Assembly: GCF_958295425.1 (NCBI RefSeq)
Contig: NC_081137.1
Location: 12,563,254-12,627,253 of the forward strand
Length of the DNA stretch: 64,000 nt
DNA from: Solea solea
Lineage: Eukaryota; Chordata; Actinopteri; Pleuronectiformes; Soleidae
Direction of reading: 5' to 3'
The notes beneath the pieces are model-generated. The model did not search any database. It saw nothing but the letters and a program-made list of their open reading frames with translations, and was not told the origin of the DNA. Positions 38,701 to 50,527 of the stretch are shown here, one piece after another. A program made the position numbers and the translations under genes. Within the stretch, counting starts at the first letter, position 1; each line of letters starts with the position of its first letter.

Positions 38701-40476
38701 TTGTCCTTTGTCCATTCTGACGTAATATCATACATTTCTTACATATATGTGTATATATATACATATGTATATATATATAGCATCTTTAAGAATAGACATA
38801 GAATTGTATAGGTGCAACTTTTGTTAAGTGGCTTAAATCTGGCTTTTCCACAACATAGTCCCGGCACGCCTCGGCATGTCAAGGCTCGACTCGACATGGT
38901 TTGGTAGGGTTTTCCATTACTATAGTATCTCCTCAACGTGGGCGGAGTCATCATAGATTTGTTCACAGTCACTGACCTGAAATACAGAGGACGGGGTTGT
39001 GATGCGGCTCACGATCGCGACTTTTAGCAGTGCAGTCACTAAATACACCAGACTCCTCTGTTAAATGTTGAGATGTTAGACATTTCCTTGCTAAATGTTG
39101 GAGATTAACACACATTTTTAAGGATTTTGAAGTATTTTTAACTGATCTACAGTTGTTTGGTTTGCTCGTGACTCTTCCAGTGACGACACTGACCAATAAG
39201 TGGACAGTATAGTATCGGCTCAGCTCACTTGGAACCTCGAGCAGGTACTAAAAAAAGTACCAGGTACTATCGCTAATGGAAAAGCAAGTGTAGAGTCGCT
39301 CCATGCAGAGTCGAGCCATGCCGGGACTGTCTTATGCTGGTTCTCGATGCAAGGAGTCAGCAGGAGGCACATACAGCAAAGTCAACGCTGACTATATATC
39401 AGTAGCTGATACAACCACACTTAAAATAAAGCCCCCATGATGTATCCTTTTAAAGACTAAAGTTAGGCTTCCAGGCAGACAGACACTGATGTAAGGTCTG
39501 GCTGAACAGAGAAACTTTTAATGATACATTCTAATACCGTTCTTTTAATTATGCATTTGAATAATCACTACTGTTTGTCATTTTAATGAGGGGGTGCCAT
39601 GACAGAAAGATCACTCTGTATGCCGCTGCTCCAGAGCCACTGCAGTGAAGAAACATCGAGAAGCTGCAGCTCAGTTTTCACATGACGCTGACGAGCACAT
39701 TTTTAAAGCCCCTAACAATTGTGTCACCATAAATTCCATTGCTTAAAACCCTCGCAGGGCTCATTTGGTCATTTCACAGTCAGAAACAATTCCTGGTTTC
39801 GACTGTTGCCAGTAGGACATTTTTATTATAACGCTTTTGGGGCCAAGATAAAAGTTTTTTTTCTTTGTCCTTTTTAGTCTGTGGTGTGGGATGTTGTTTT
39901 GGGATCATGGAAATGTAACTTGCTCAGCGGTTACAGTTGTAAGATACATGTGATACATGTGTTCTCCATCCCCAGCTCTGAGGAAGTCGACACGTACCGC
40001 CGAGAGACGTAAACACCAGTCAGGACCACTCAAGTCAGACGTGACGGAAAAATACTTTCCCTCGGAAAGGTCAGGTCATCAAAGTAAGTTTGCCGAACCC
40101 CAGCAAACGTCAGACGCCTCGTTGATTACAGCCAAGACGTCTGGAGGCAGAGCCAAGTTGCTCTGATTTCCCCCCACAAGACGAACTAAAAGCATTAACA
40201 TCTGTGGCGGCTCAGCGTGGATGACATTTTGAGCCAGAATGACAAATCTGTGCCCGAACAAACAGAGGAAGGAATTCAGACTATTTGCTCAGTCTTAACT
40301 TGTAAGCTCTCCAACAAAGTAGTTTTGCTTCAGATTCACATACATGACAAGACACACACATTCTTCCCTCACTGCAACCTCACCCACCTGGTGTAATTGG
40401 TCTGCTGAGCCCTCGTCCATCCTAAAGTCAGGGACAGGAACAAGGAAACACCCCAGAAGCTGCCTCCGTGCATCAT
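32704..40476 (-). CDS. pcolce: Procollagen C-endopeptidase enhancer
   Basis: Nine coding exons on the minus strand: 40388-40476, 37063-37171, 36711-36969, 35796-35920, 35555-35691, 34435-34781, 34271-34348, 32936-33106, 32704-32834. All have GT-AG borders and compatible phases and give 481 residues. Signal peptide about 1-23 (SLFLSLTLGWTRA). CUB1 about 35-148 starts FYCGGDL and has DLEADALCRYDYLDVYNG and FCGTFRPG. CUB2 about 157-270 starts FCGGKI and has EADTYCRFDYVAFYNGG and YCGDRTPE. A Pro/Lys/Arg-rich linker of about 80 residues follows. The NTR domain about 362-481 starts NPLCAKACKRDGT and ends KLLTNIQNQPC. The secreted protein binds fibrillar procollagen and speeds BMP-1/tolloid cleavage of C-propeptides; the CUB pair is the active part. 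Linker length favours PCOLCE over PCOLCE2. The first of two adjacent ATGs is taken. Confidence 0.95.
33661..34053. mobile_element. hAT-like MITE inside a pcolce intron
   Basis: Starts cagaggtgtcaaactggtgg then cccgtgggccacatgcggcc and ends tttttgacactgctg, giving a short terminal inverted repeat of CAGNGGTGTC type. Flanks ctctaaac (33653-33660) and cgctaaat (34054-34061) agree at 6 of 8 positions, consistent with an old 8-bp target duplication. No coding capacity. Confidence 0.7.
34930..35080 (+). mobile_element. SINE body/tail fragment in a pcolce intron
   Basis: Contains attcccacagtccaaaagca, gcagatttggggat, aggataaagtggcagaagat and a short GAGTGAGTAAGT end, matching the body and tail of the SINE at 11494-11873. 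The tRNA head is absent. Confidence 0.6.
37172..38710. other. pcolce intron 1, proximal part, no other gene seen
   Basis: Includes a short (CA)n run at 37838-37856. No exon-like or repeat structure that I could define. Confidence 0.45.
38736..38782. repeat. TA-rich microsatellite
   Basis: Short interrupted tatatacata tract in pcolce intron 1. Confidence 0.75.
38857..39329. mobile_element. MITE family B, copy 1, in pcolce intron 1
   Basis: Terminal inverted repeat: agtcccggca then ggctcgactcg at the left, and agagtcgagccatgccgggact at the right. Inside are gtgggcggagtcatcat, aactgatctacag, cagtgacgacactgaccaat and caggtactaaaaaaagtacc. Much of it is repeated inverted at 45275-45590. No coding capacity. 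The shared inner part (39030-39150) also occurs at 6430-6515. Confidence 0.75.
39330..40387. other. pcolce intron 1, distal part, no other gene seen
   Basis: Moderately GC-richer towards 40000 but without recognisable exons other than the first pcolce exon at 40388-40476. Confidence 0.45.
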
Positions 40477-40504
40477 GATGCAGTGTGCACACAAAGTGTA
40501 GATT

Positions 40505-40745
40505 ACTATTGAGAGGAGAGGAGAGGACGGAGGCAGGGCATAGGAGGTGAAACGCAGGGGGTACAAGGGGGAGGTAGCTATTGGGAAATGGGAGGAGAGA
40601 AGGAATAAGTGGGGAGAGAGAGAGAGTGAGGCAGATGCTGAATTACAACTGTAGTGAGAAAGAACCAATGTGTGGGGGGAGAGGGGTGGGGGGCGGGGAG
40701 GAGGAGGTTGGCGTGAGTGAGGAGGGAGGGAAGGAGAGGGTTTTA
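40505..40745. repeat. Purine-rich (G/A) tract at the 5' end of pcolce
   Basis: Nearly all G and A on the plus strand with a few breaks (gagaggagaggacggagg, ggggcggggaggaggaggt, gagggagggaaggagaggg). It lies 30-270 bases upstream of the pcolce start codon, so it is 5' UTR or core promoter. No TATA box is seen close by. Confidence 0.7.
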
Positions 40746-43700
40746 ATTAAAGCCAGATGTTTTCTCCAGAATAGCCCTGGTTTCAATATACCAGAAAGGA
40801 CTGTACCTTTTCTTTGCAGCAGAAGTTTCTAGTTCACCACGTGGTGGAAGGGAACCGTTGGAGGTTTTTTTTCCATCCTGTATAAGGAGTGTGTGTGCGC
40901 CCCCTGCTGGCCCCCCACCCACACCTTGAACTGTCCTATAAAATGTTGATGTATTTTGCTTTATGTCATCATTAGACCACCGGTTATGACAGAAGATGAA
41001 GCCGCGCTCCTCTGCACGTGACCAAACCCTCTTGACCTTTGTCTCTCTTAGGTGAGCCTGTGGTTGAAGTGGCTAACATCAGCGAGCATGCCTGTCCTGT
41101 TTTGACTCTCAGTGCAGTGGGCCAGCAGGGGGCATGCTCAGCTCACCGCTTTTACGTGAAAGAAGCTTGAAATTTGATTTGGAGGGTGATCAGCTGGCTG
41201 ATGCTCACACGGGGGCAGAGGCTTTGAGGTCAACATGTCCCACAATAATACACTGAAAAAAACCTCTGTTTTGACTGCTTTAGTAAAAGAACCCAGACCC
41301 TGACAATAAAGTATCATAAAACAAACTACCTCTTTCCTCTGACTGTCTTTCCGTAAGCCCCTGGGGGCGTCTTTGGCTCCGTAAGACCTGAATCAGTCAG
41401 TGAGTCTCTCAGTTGCCCCCACAATTGGCTGATGCTCACATACTGTAGGGGCAGAGCCTGAGACTTTATGAGCCGTGGCACTCAACATGTTGGGCCTGGA
41501 ATCTTCCACTGACTTTTGATACACGGAAGAAAAGAAATGTTTTAATGAATCTATTACTTTTTTTTTTTTGACTATGCAGGATTCAAAAGGCCCTGACAAT
41601 AAAGTATCATAAAACGACTGTCTCTGCTTAAGCACCAGAGGCTTCTTTGGCTCCGTAACATCTGAGTCAGGCAAGAATAACACTCTTTCGGGGGGGGGAG
41701 TTTTCTATCTCAGTTTAGAGTCGACGTTGAGACATGCCTTTAGTCGACATCACACGGAGGCCTGCTGAGGGGATGCGTTTTAAATGTATGTTATAATGGA
41801 GACGCAGCACTTTGGTCAAAGCTCGGGCTGTGCAGGACGCACAGAGCAGAGCTATCACAGAGAGATGATGATGTTTCCAGATGGTGATGTATGACTTCAG
41901 CAATTAAGCATCACATGAACAAAAACACTGCCGAAATGAGCACTCTGTGGTCCAGCTGTGCTCTGTTTGTGTCAACTCCAAAGTCCTGATAAGAGGCAGC
42001 AGAGGCAGGAATGTAATCTGCAGGCCCTGCGGGTGGTGGGGGGAGCGAGGAATGGACGGGGGTCTGAGCGAGCGCAACTGTGGAGTCATCGCCATTACGT
42101 GTGGGAGTAGCTGTGACCTTTACACTTCGCTGGAATCCAAGCCGGCGGTGTACGTTTCTGCGATAACTTCAGGCAAATCCTTCAGGCTGGACATGCATTC
42201 CTCCTGAGGAGTCAGAGGGAAGCACAGACTGCATGTGACTGGTGAGAGGAGGGGGGAGATGGATGGGTGCCCGGCAACAGCAGCTAAAGAAAGTAGAAAA
42301 ACCTATTTAAATGGTTTAAAATGGTCAGAAATACTGTTAGAGAAAGGCTAAGTGGTTTAGAAGCTACACTGTCATCAATCACACCCAGTTACACTATGTC
42401 TCAGATTCTCTCTCAGACTTGGAAACTGCTGAGAGAAGGTGACAAATCCACGCTGATTTCATAACAGGCCTGTACTCATCTGTACTCTGTAATTGTGGTT
42501 TCTCCCGACCTCACTGTCGGCAGTTTTTTAAAAAACAGGACAAGGTTTGTCTTTCAATTATGCGGCGCACTAGTACAGCAATGCACGAGCACTCTAGATA
42601 GAACCGTTTAAGGCTCAGAATGGATCTAAAAGTAAAGTATTCAATCAGGAGAGACTAAAAATGCACGGAATGAATGAATCATCAGGGTGATGATGAGATT
42701 GAAGGCATCTGGCCTGAGCAGTGAATACCTCACCACGTTGGAGCCCAAAAACTGGCGGTGATGGACTTTTTGATAATGAAGGATGGTGATGTAATGTGAA
42801 GACTGCGCAGTGATTGGCAGGCGAAACAGCAGCAGGATGATGGCGTTTGCAGAGACGATGTGTTTCGCTGCTCTATTGGACAGACAGGGAACAGCTGACG
42901 ATCAGCTGACCTCTCAAACCGACTGCCCCCCAGGAAATTAGGGGGCAACACTTGAGCCTGCATGCGTTGGTTGAGTAAGAGGGGATGGAAACATGGAAAC
43001 ATATAGTACACAAACAAAAGATTAGTTTTCCTGAATGAACTGACACTAGAGCATCATTTAAAGTTACACTTCAGGTTGTTTCAATTGTGGTGATATAAGG
43101 TACTGTGCTGTCTAAGTTGTGTGCGACCAGCACACCTGCTTAAATCTATGTTATTTTAAGAATATGCCCCCCCCCCCCACAATTTAAATTAGATTAGATT
43201 TACAGTAGAATTAAAAGTGAAGTCTGTCTTGTGCACCAAATCCCATTGAGAAAAAAACAGCATGTTTAGCTTGTGAGGACAGAGGAGCACCAGGTCTACT
43301 GCTTGTTCATTTGCTAACTTTGTGTCACAAGGTTTCACACACAAGTCACCAAAGAGCGACTTCTATTTAAACTCCTGTGTGCCATGATGTAAACATCTTG
43401 GGTTTTGGGACAGAGAAAATGTGGTTTCAAAAGTGACATACATGGGTTTCTCGTTGGAAAAAAAAAACACACCTTCAAAAAACCCGGACTCTCCCTCTAA
43501 CTGGAAATGATGGTAGCTTGTTTATAATTTGACAAATCCCACCAGGGGCAAGAAAATGGTACCAGAAGCATCAACATTTGTCATTAATTCCAAACAACCG
43601 AGCTGTGCTTGTGTCACTTAAATGCAGACGTCCTTAAAAGCTTACATAAACACCCTGTGTGTATGTTTTTCCACTATGTTTACACTGTGTACTTTTCTGT

Positions 43701-43880
43701 TCATCAGTTCCCTTCAGCTTTGGCACAAACGTACAGAGCTTAAATGCTGCAGGGTTGTTGTTTTTTTCTCTTTGTTCCAGAAAAAGTCTCAAATCAAATA
43801 CATTGTGTGGAAATAGAAAAAAGCTGCTTGGCAATTCAATGACCCGCAAGAGAGGATATAACTCGTAATGTGCTCACTGC
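40746..43880. other. Intergenic upstream of pcolce; old local duplication
   Basis: A diverged direct repeat is visible: 41194-41398 and 41424-41672 share ggctgatgctcaca, ccctgacaataaagtatcat and ctttggctccgtaa in the same order. Several open frames (for example 41947-42207 + and 42730-43017 -) have no recognisable domain. A poly-C run lies near 43166. Confidence 0.5.
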
Positions 43881-43884
43881 AGGC

Positions 43885-44180
43885 CACAGGGGTGGTGTAG
43901 TGGTTATGGTTAGCAGCCTCGCTTTTGCAGCAGGGTGACCCGTGTGTTTGTGTATGGGTTTACTCAGAACTCCAGGTTCTCAGGTTTCCTCCCACAGTCC
44001 AAAAACATGCAGATTCTGGAATGAGGACACAATGGACACTCTAAATTGACTGTAGGTGTGAGTGTGGGGGTGACCCCGCCTCTCCTCTGATCTCAGCTGA
44101 GATTGGCACCCCCCCCCCCCCTCATATGGAGGATAAAGCAGTAGAAGAGGAGTGAGTGAGTGAGTGAGTGAGTGAGTGCT
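43885..44180 (+). mobile_element. Near-complete tRNA-derived SINE
   Basis: Head ggtggtgtagtggttatgg at 43891, though the B box is eroded (cagggtgacccgtgtg). Body ctcaggtttcctcccacagt and ccaaaaacatgcagattctg. Tail tgaccccgcctctcctctga, gagattggcacc and aggataaagcagtagaagag, ending in a GAGT repeat. Same family as 11494-11873, with a poly-C insertion at about 44109. Confidence 0.8.
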
Positions 44181-45200
44181 TACTCACTACAGTTCTACAG
44201 TTGTCATGATGACACCTGGTGGTGAAATTGTGATACTACAGCTTCTCTTCGCTCAGACCTGTTCGATCTGCCCGACTGTCTGTATATAAAGCTTATAAAA
44301 CGGAATATTATATGTTTTTGCTTCAAAATAACTCTGCAATTGACCTTTAAGGGTTGGCTGAAAATACTTCAAGCTTTATTCCTACTACTGTAAATGCATA
44401 AGGTGAGATTTATTTATTAATTACCTAAAAAAATCATTACACTTTTACTTATATTCCAGTAGGACTCAGCTTAAATTTATAATTCATGTAGTTATAGTTA
44501 TATTTTGTGCCCCTCACGTTTGATTAAATTCTGCATGTATAACACAACTGTCTTGGCCGCAGTTCTTTCTTGAAAAAGAGGATTGTATCTCAATGTTGTC
44601 TTAGTTAAATAAAGGTTCATTTAAAAGACAGGCAATTTCTAAGCTATTCATTGAGAGTAATGGTTTTAAATACAGCCAGTAAACCCCTTTAAAAGCAGCC
44701 AGTGCTGGTGATGCATCGAGCATCTGGATTAATATGAGCTTCATTCAAATTCGGCATTTAAAATCTGTTTAATAATAGTGCATAATGTGTCTCTACATTA
44801 GTAACGCTTTGTGATGCTGCTAATGACCAGTGTCAAATATGAAGTTGTAATACAGTATGTGGTCATGTATGCAGTTTAATTATTTTGATTTAAAATTCCA
44901 CAAAATGCATTAATTGAACTTGTATGTCACAGAATGTGAGCTCTTCCGGATTTCGATGACATTCTAAATGAGTCGCAATGTCTGGCAACCTCCACACAGT
45001 ATGGATATCAAGTATTAAATAACATTAGCAGTAGGAAGATGGCATCAGTGTAACATTGACCTCTGGGACTGTTTTTAGCCTGCGTGTGCTGCAGGGCCGA
45101 CATTAGAGGTTTCATGTTTCTCTGTGAGATCTGCACTTTTATAGCGTTGAATAAATCCTACACGCAGAATAGGACAACTATAATAATAGTAATAGGATAG
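44181..45200. other. Intergenic, unique-looking; possible conserved non-coding element
   Basis: The part 44690-45140 lacks repeat signatures and is rich in short AT-rich homeodomain-type words (taatta, attaat, gcataat). It is a candidate regulatory element only by texture; no coding sequence is seen. Confidence 0.3.
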
Positions 45201-45204
45201 TTGT

Positions 45205-45255
45205 GTGGATCCTCATGTGGAGGATAAAGTGGTAGACGATTGATGGAAGAATCTC
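45205..45255 (+). mobile_element. Very short SINE tail fragment
   Basis: The phrase tcatgtggaggataaagtgg followed by tagacgattgatgg matches the last part of the L2-like SINE tail. Confidence 0.5.
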
Positions 45256-45274
45256 AACTCCCTTTCTGAAACCT

Positions 45275-45590
45275 CACGTTTGCACTAGCAAAGTACCTGG
45301 TACCAGGTACTTTTTTTTAAGTACCTGCTCTGGAGAGGTTCTAAGCAAGCTGAGTAGGTACTATGCGTGACGTCGCCAGACTGCCGGCCACTGATTGGTC
45401 AGAGTGTCGTCACAGGAAGAGACAAGAATCAAGCCGAACAATGCCGAACTGTAGATCAGTTAAAAAGACTTAACAATCCTGAAAAACGTGGGTTAATCTC
45501 CCACAATTACCAGAGAACTGTCTAAAATCTCAATATTTAACAGAGGAGTCTGGTGTACTAGTCAACCATGCCATGGCAAGGCGAGCTGGG
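45275..45590. mobile_element. MITE family B, copy 2 (inverted)
   Basis: Reverse complement of much of 38990-39290: agtacctggtaccaggtact, tgattggtcagagtgtcgtc, actgtagatcagttaaaaag and tttaacagaggagtctggtg occur in inverted order. Its left and right termini are less clear than in copy 1. Confidence 0.7.
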
Positions 45591-47235
45591 ACCGTTGTGT
45601 TCTTTATTGATCGATAAGGCCCCCAAAAGTTCTCCCTACTCTACCTTTAAGTGTGTGTGTGTGTGGTTTTATGTGTGTAACATGACTACCAACATGTGAC
45701 CAAAAATTAATTAAAGAAAGAGGTTTATCTTTGAGTTGGTAATAAATTTATACTTATTCACACAGGGTCAGATAAGGTTCCAGAATTGCATTCAAAATTG
45801 CATCTGATCCATAGTTGCACACCCACAGAGCACATGAAGCACACGCACAAAAGTACAAGTTGTCATAAGGTTTTTCCAATATACATATATTTCATGATGT
45901 TCATCAATATAATAAGACATTGATAGATTTACACAACAATTATTTTATGTACTCTGAATTTTTCATTCAGTCTCCTCTCCTTTACGTTGAGTCAACCTTA
46001 TTTAGTTTTATAATCCCATACCAAATGACAGCACAATAAAATCTATCAATAAATGAAAGGAAAGGAGATAAATTAAATAAACTGAGCACGTTGCCCGTGG
46101 TCCCCTGGTCCTGTCCCTCCATGTGGGACCAGGCGAGCAGGGGCAACGTGGACCTTCATCCCAAGAACCCCCAGTTTTCCCCCCCAACGAAAAGTCTTTC
46201 CTCCAAAATAAACAGATTTCAAAGAAAAAATAGATCTTGTAGATACAAACAGCAAATCTGATGTAAACTGTAGAATCATTCGGGACAAATTGAAGGTAAA
46301 AAATACTCGTTTTTTTCCCCCCCCTTTTAACTTTCCATTTTCTCTACTTTTACCCATCAGTGCTTACACACAAACAATTCAGTGACATCTGGAGTTATTA
46401 CTAAATTGATGAAAAAAAAAAAACAACGACAATATTTGGTTCACAGATAAAATATGTTAACATATATTAAGTTGAATATTGTATGTTTTAAGCCATCCAG
46501 AGAACATTCAGCGACTCATAAGGTTCCCTCCTCTAGCTGTGTTCATCCCATTTGGGGGTAACAGTTAAGTATCAAGGGCAAGATTCCCCTTTCTGCTCAT
46601 TCCTCCCAAGTTTGAATCACAATTTTGTGCAATCACAGTTGTAATTCAAACCCTAAAAGAGGTTCTGAAACATTCTGGTAATCGGCATCTTTGTGTAATC
46701 ACCGCCAAATGACCCAAACGCAGCTGAGATCGCTGAACGACTCTCGAGGACGGCACAAGACAATAGTCCCCATTGACTCGTGTTCCCCTCCCACCGGAAT
46801 TGACGGGGGGAAAAAACCAAAAGTGCCATGGTGTGAAAACATATGCACACATCTTCTCATACAGACAGTAAAGCAACAGAAAAAAAGAGAGTGAGAAAGA
46901 GAGCACTCGCTTCATTTTTCACCATTGTGACCAAATTGGTTGAGCGCTCACAGGACAAAAAAAACTTGATTCATGGATAACAGAGGTCCTACCCCAAAAA
47001 GAACCACCTTTGTCATGATTTTCTATTGCCAAAACACACATTTTGCACTTTGATAATATGGATTTTGTCTTTATATTTGACTTGATATATGTACATATAT
47101 CAAGTCAAATTGCTAATACCTTAAACCTGAGGATATAGGACCCCCTACCCCCCAAAACACCCCCTGTATTACAACACCAAACAATGCAGGCTTTTTTTTT
47201 TTGATTACATTTTTCTTGATTTATGTCTGCTGAAG

Positions 47236-47286
<51 letters not shown>

Positions 47287-50200
47287 TGAAGTGTGTCTTT
47301 TCTCTTTAAAACCTGGCCGCACTATGGAGACAGGAACAAAAAAACAAAGAGTTGTGCTATTATTAGTTATAGGATCATGTGTCTAAAAAACCTGTTGAAG
47401 CCATTCAGACCTGAATATACGCGGAGGGGAGACGATTTGAGATAGCGTTTAACTTGCATAATGGCACACTCACAAGTCAAAGTGGCACACTAAATAAATA
47501 GTGCGTAAAAAGTCCTGTAATTACAGATATAGTGGGTATTTAGAGCAGACCAGGACAGACTGAATAACCTTTTTTTTTTTCTTTTTTTTCTCCACTTGTT
47601 TTTGATGGCAGTTGGCAGCGTAAGCATGGAAATCTGGTCTTTGGTAATCTGCAGTTTACACCTTTTACTCTTGTTTTGAGGGAACACTATATAGGGGAGG
47701 GGGGAGAATGGGTGTGCACAGGTTGGGGTCCTCTCCAATAGTAGCGGCTGATAGATCTGTAACCTCTCTTGCTTGTGTACTTCAGTGGTCAAAGAAACAA
47801 CGCGCCCTCACTCTTTAGAGATTTAAGCGGCCTAATCTGTCAGGATAAACTAGGGATATTCCCAAGACAGAGCTATTCTAACACACACACACACACAAAC
47901 TAATGCACCTGCACACACTCAAACGCACACACACAAGCTGTAGGATTCTGAATCAGTGAGTCCAGTAAAGGGTTGGGAAGATAAGATATGTCAAAGAGAA
48001 GGCTACTAAGGCTTTACACGCCCCTTGATTAAAAATATTGCGGGTTATTTCTTTCTTTCTGGTGACTGTAGAACACCCAAGTTCAGATTTTGCCCTCAAT
48101 TTATATTTTAATCCTGCAAAGCCGGAGCTGAGTTGGTACCGTGTAAATATCGACTATGAGATTGAAAGTAAAATCAATTCTAATCCCTAATGATTCCTTT
48201 TAGGGTTAAGGCCATGGTTTGTTTCGTTTTTTTTAAATCAAGGCCTTAGATTGACAGATGATTGAAAGTGGTTGCTCTCCTGCTCATCAAATTTGAGGAT
48301 GCCACAGGAAGTAAACGGATTAACCAATTAAAGAAATAACCGCAATAACAATAGAAGCCTGTCCCTTTGTCGTTTGGCAGTGTATAACACATGGAGCTGA
48401 ATTACAAAAAACACAGCAGACACGAGGCCAAGAGGAGCTGTCGGCAGACGCACGTTCTCTTCACCGGTCTGTTTCACACAAAAATATACTATAATAAAAA
48501 ATAGAATCTATTGTATTTTAAAAAAGAAAGAAAAGAAAGCCATAACTATAGGGAGAAACACTGAGACAGAACCACTGCACTAGCATAACACTCTTCTTAG
48601 GAATGCTACTTTCTCTTGTCGTTGTTAACAATTGCTTCTGATGTTAGCAGTTGAGTTAGCAGACTGCTAAAACCTAAATGTCAACTGGGAATTTGACATT
48701 GGGCCCCGTTTCCTGGATTTGCAAATAAGGCTGAAGTGTCTCTTCTCTTCTTTTCTTTTTTTTTAATTACTCTTGAATGTGCTCTTTGTGTGGAGAGGTT
48801 TTTCTGCAGGAGGATCTTCTTTGGCCAGGCCACTGACCAGCCAGACAGCGCCATCAAAAACAAGGTCATTTGTGCAATTTTTAAAATCCCCCCCCCCCCC
48901 CCGGATACAAACTAAAAGAGGTGAGAGTGTGTTTGACTGGAAACTCTCTACAGCTCTGAACAGAAGTGACTGGAGACTAAAGCAATTTTATTTTTGCAAT
49001 GGCCCCTGACTCTGTCCCCCGGCGTTAGAATTGTTTTGTAAGCACGTGTCCACCTATTAACTTTAATGACATCTCCACAGTATACTGCAAGTTGTAATGT
49101 TAGATATAACATCACTGATATTAGAAAACAAAATTAATAATATTAATTTGGACAGACTTCAGGTGTAATCCTGTCTATCCACGACTAACCTTTACAGCTA
49201 TTTGCTATCTTTTTTTTCTCCTATGGTTTGTTATTTTCGACACAAGTTTCATCGCATGTATTTTTTTTTTTTTCTTCAAAGATACTTACACTTACATGTG
49301 CTACAGTAAGAGCGTTTGCACTAGACTGCAATGAAGGAATGTTTTCGAAATAAGACACTACGTTAATATTTAAATAAAAAAAGGAAAAAGAAACCATCTA
49401 CAGACATTGGTCCATCAGAACTACGGCAGTTTGGAAAGTATTCCGAGAAATCAAGGTGTTGGAGCATGCGGAGAAAAGACAGAAGAGCTGTGGCTGTGGT
49501 GTTAAAGAGCTTTGAGATGATGGTTAGTAGAGATTTCGTCAAAAAGAAATGTGGAATGAGAAGTAACCCCCGATAATGGAAGTGTTGCATGGAAAGGACT
49601 GGAAATGATGATTAGTTGGGATTAGTGTAACAGTTCATGCATTATTTGTATGGTGGATCAATAACAATGAGCACTGACTCTCTGAGGAAGCCATAAAAGA
49701 TGCTAAGACTTGAAATGTGGAGGCATAAAATTATAGAAATCTGAAGCTTGAGTCGCAGTAAGGTGGGAAATTTTAACGGCAGCTTTGTTTGTTGAGGATT
49801 CGCTCCAGTTTCTGCAGCTTCATGACCTTTTCCTCATTTCAAGTTTTAGACCTCTGGCTTTTTTTTTAAACTGTCTTAGTGGACACAAGTAACACAGGTG
49901 CATCTGAAAAAGGTGCTAGTTTTAGCATTAATTAAATGGAGACCAAATCCACTGTGCAAAAGAACACACACCAAAGAAGAGAGAGAATCAGCCGAGGCCC
50001 GACAGATGGTGAGAACATGCAAGATGCACACGTTGATTAATAGGCAGTAGTTAACGCTGAAGCATACGTGAAATTAATACAAAAAATTAAAAAATACAAA
50101 ATGCACACACACATACACACACACACACACCTACAAAACAGTATATATCAGAATAAAACTCTACAAAGAACTATATATTTATATTAGTTATGTAACAATT

Positions 50201-50527
50201 ATCGCCAATCGTTTCCTTTTCTGTTGTTGCATCGTCACAAGTGTTTGGTTCTCGTTATGGCAGGTTAGAAAAGCCAAGAGTACCCAGAAAGGAGACAGGG
50301 CCACATACTCACAGGACAAATATTGACAGGGGTCCAGAGGGGGAGGTGGTGGAAGTGTGGGGAGCCACGGGGCCCTGAAGGGTTGAGGGGTGTTATATCG
50401 AGGCTAATCAGGGAGATACATACATATAGTAAATTAATTATCTGTGGTTAATTTTGTCATCAATTTGAGGGTTGTTTTTTTTTGTGGCAAGGATGTTGGG
50501 ATCAGACTGGGGTAGGACAGACTCTTC
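45591..50527. other. 3' flank and probable long 3' UTR of vamp2
   Basis: Lies downstream of vamp2 on its strand. It is AT- and T-rich with a (TA)n tract (47237-47284), a CA run near 47881, a poly-C run at about 48887-48902 and another CA run near 50106. No other coding sequence is recognised. Vertebrate vamp2 has a long 3' UTR, so the proximal part is probably transcribed, but several AATAAA-type signals exist and the true end is not visible. Confidence 0.5.
47237..47284. repeat. (TA)n microsatellite
   Basis: Uninterrupted TATATA tract of about 23 units. Confidence 0.95.

Noticed and set aside
41947..43017. Open frames of 86 (+) and 95 (-) codons between pcolce and vamp2
   Set aside because: No family resemblance, no splice context, and low evidence of coding bias.
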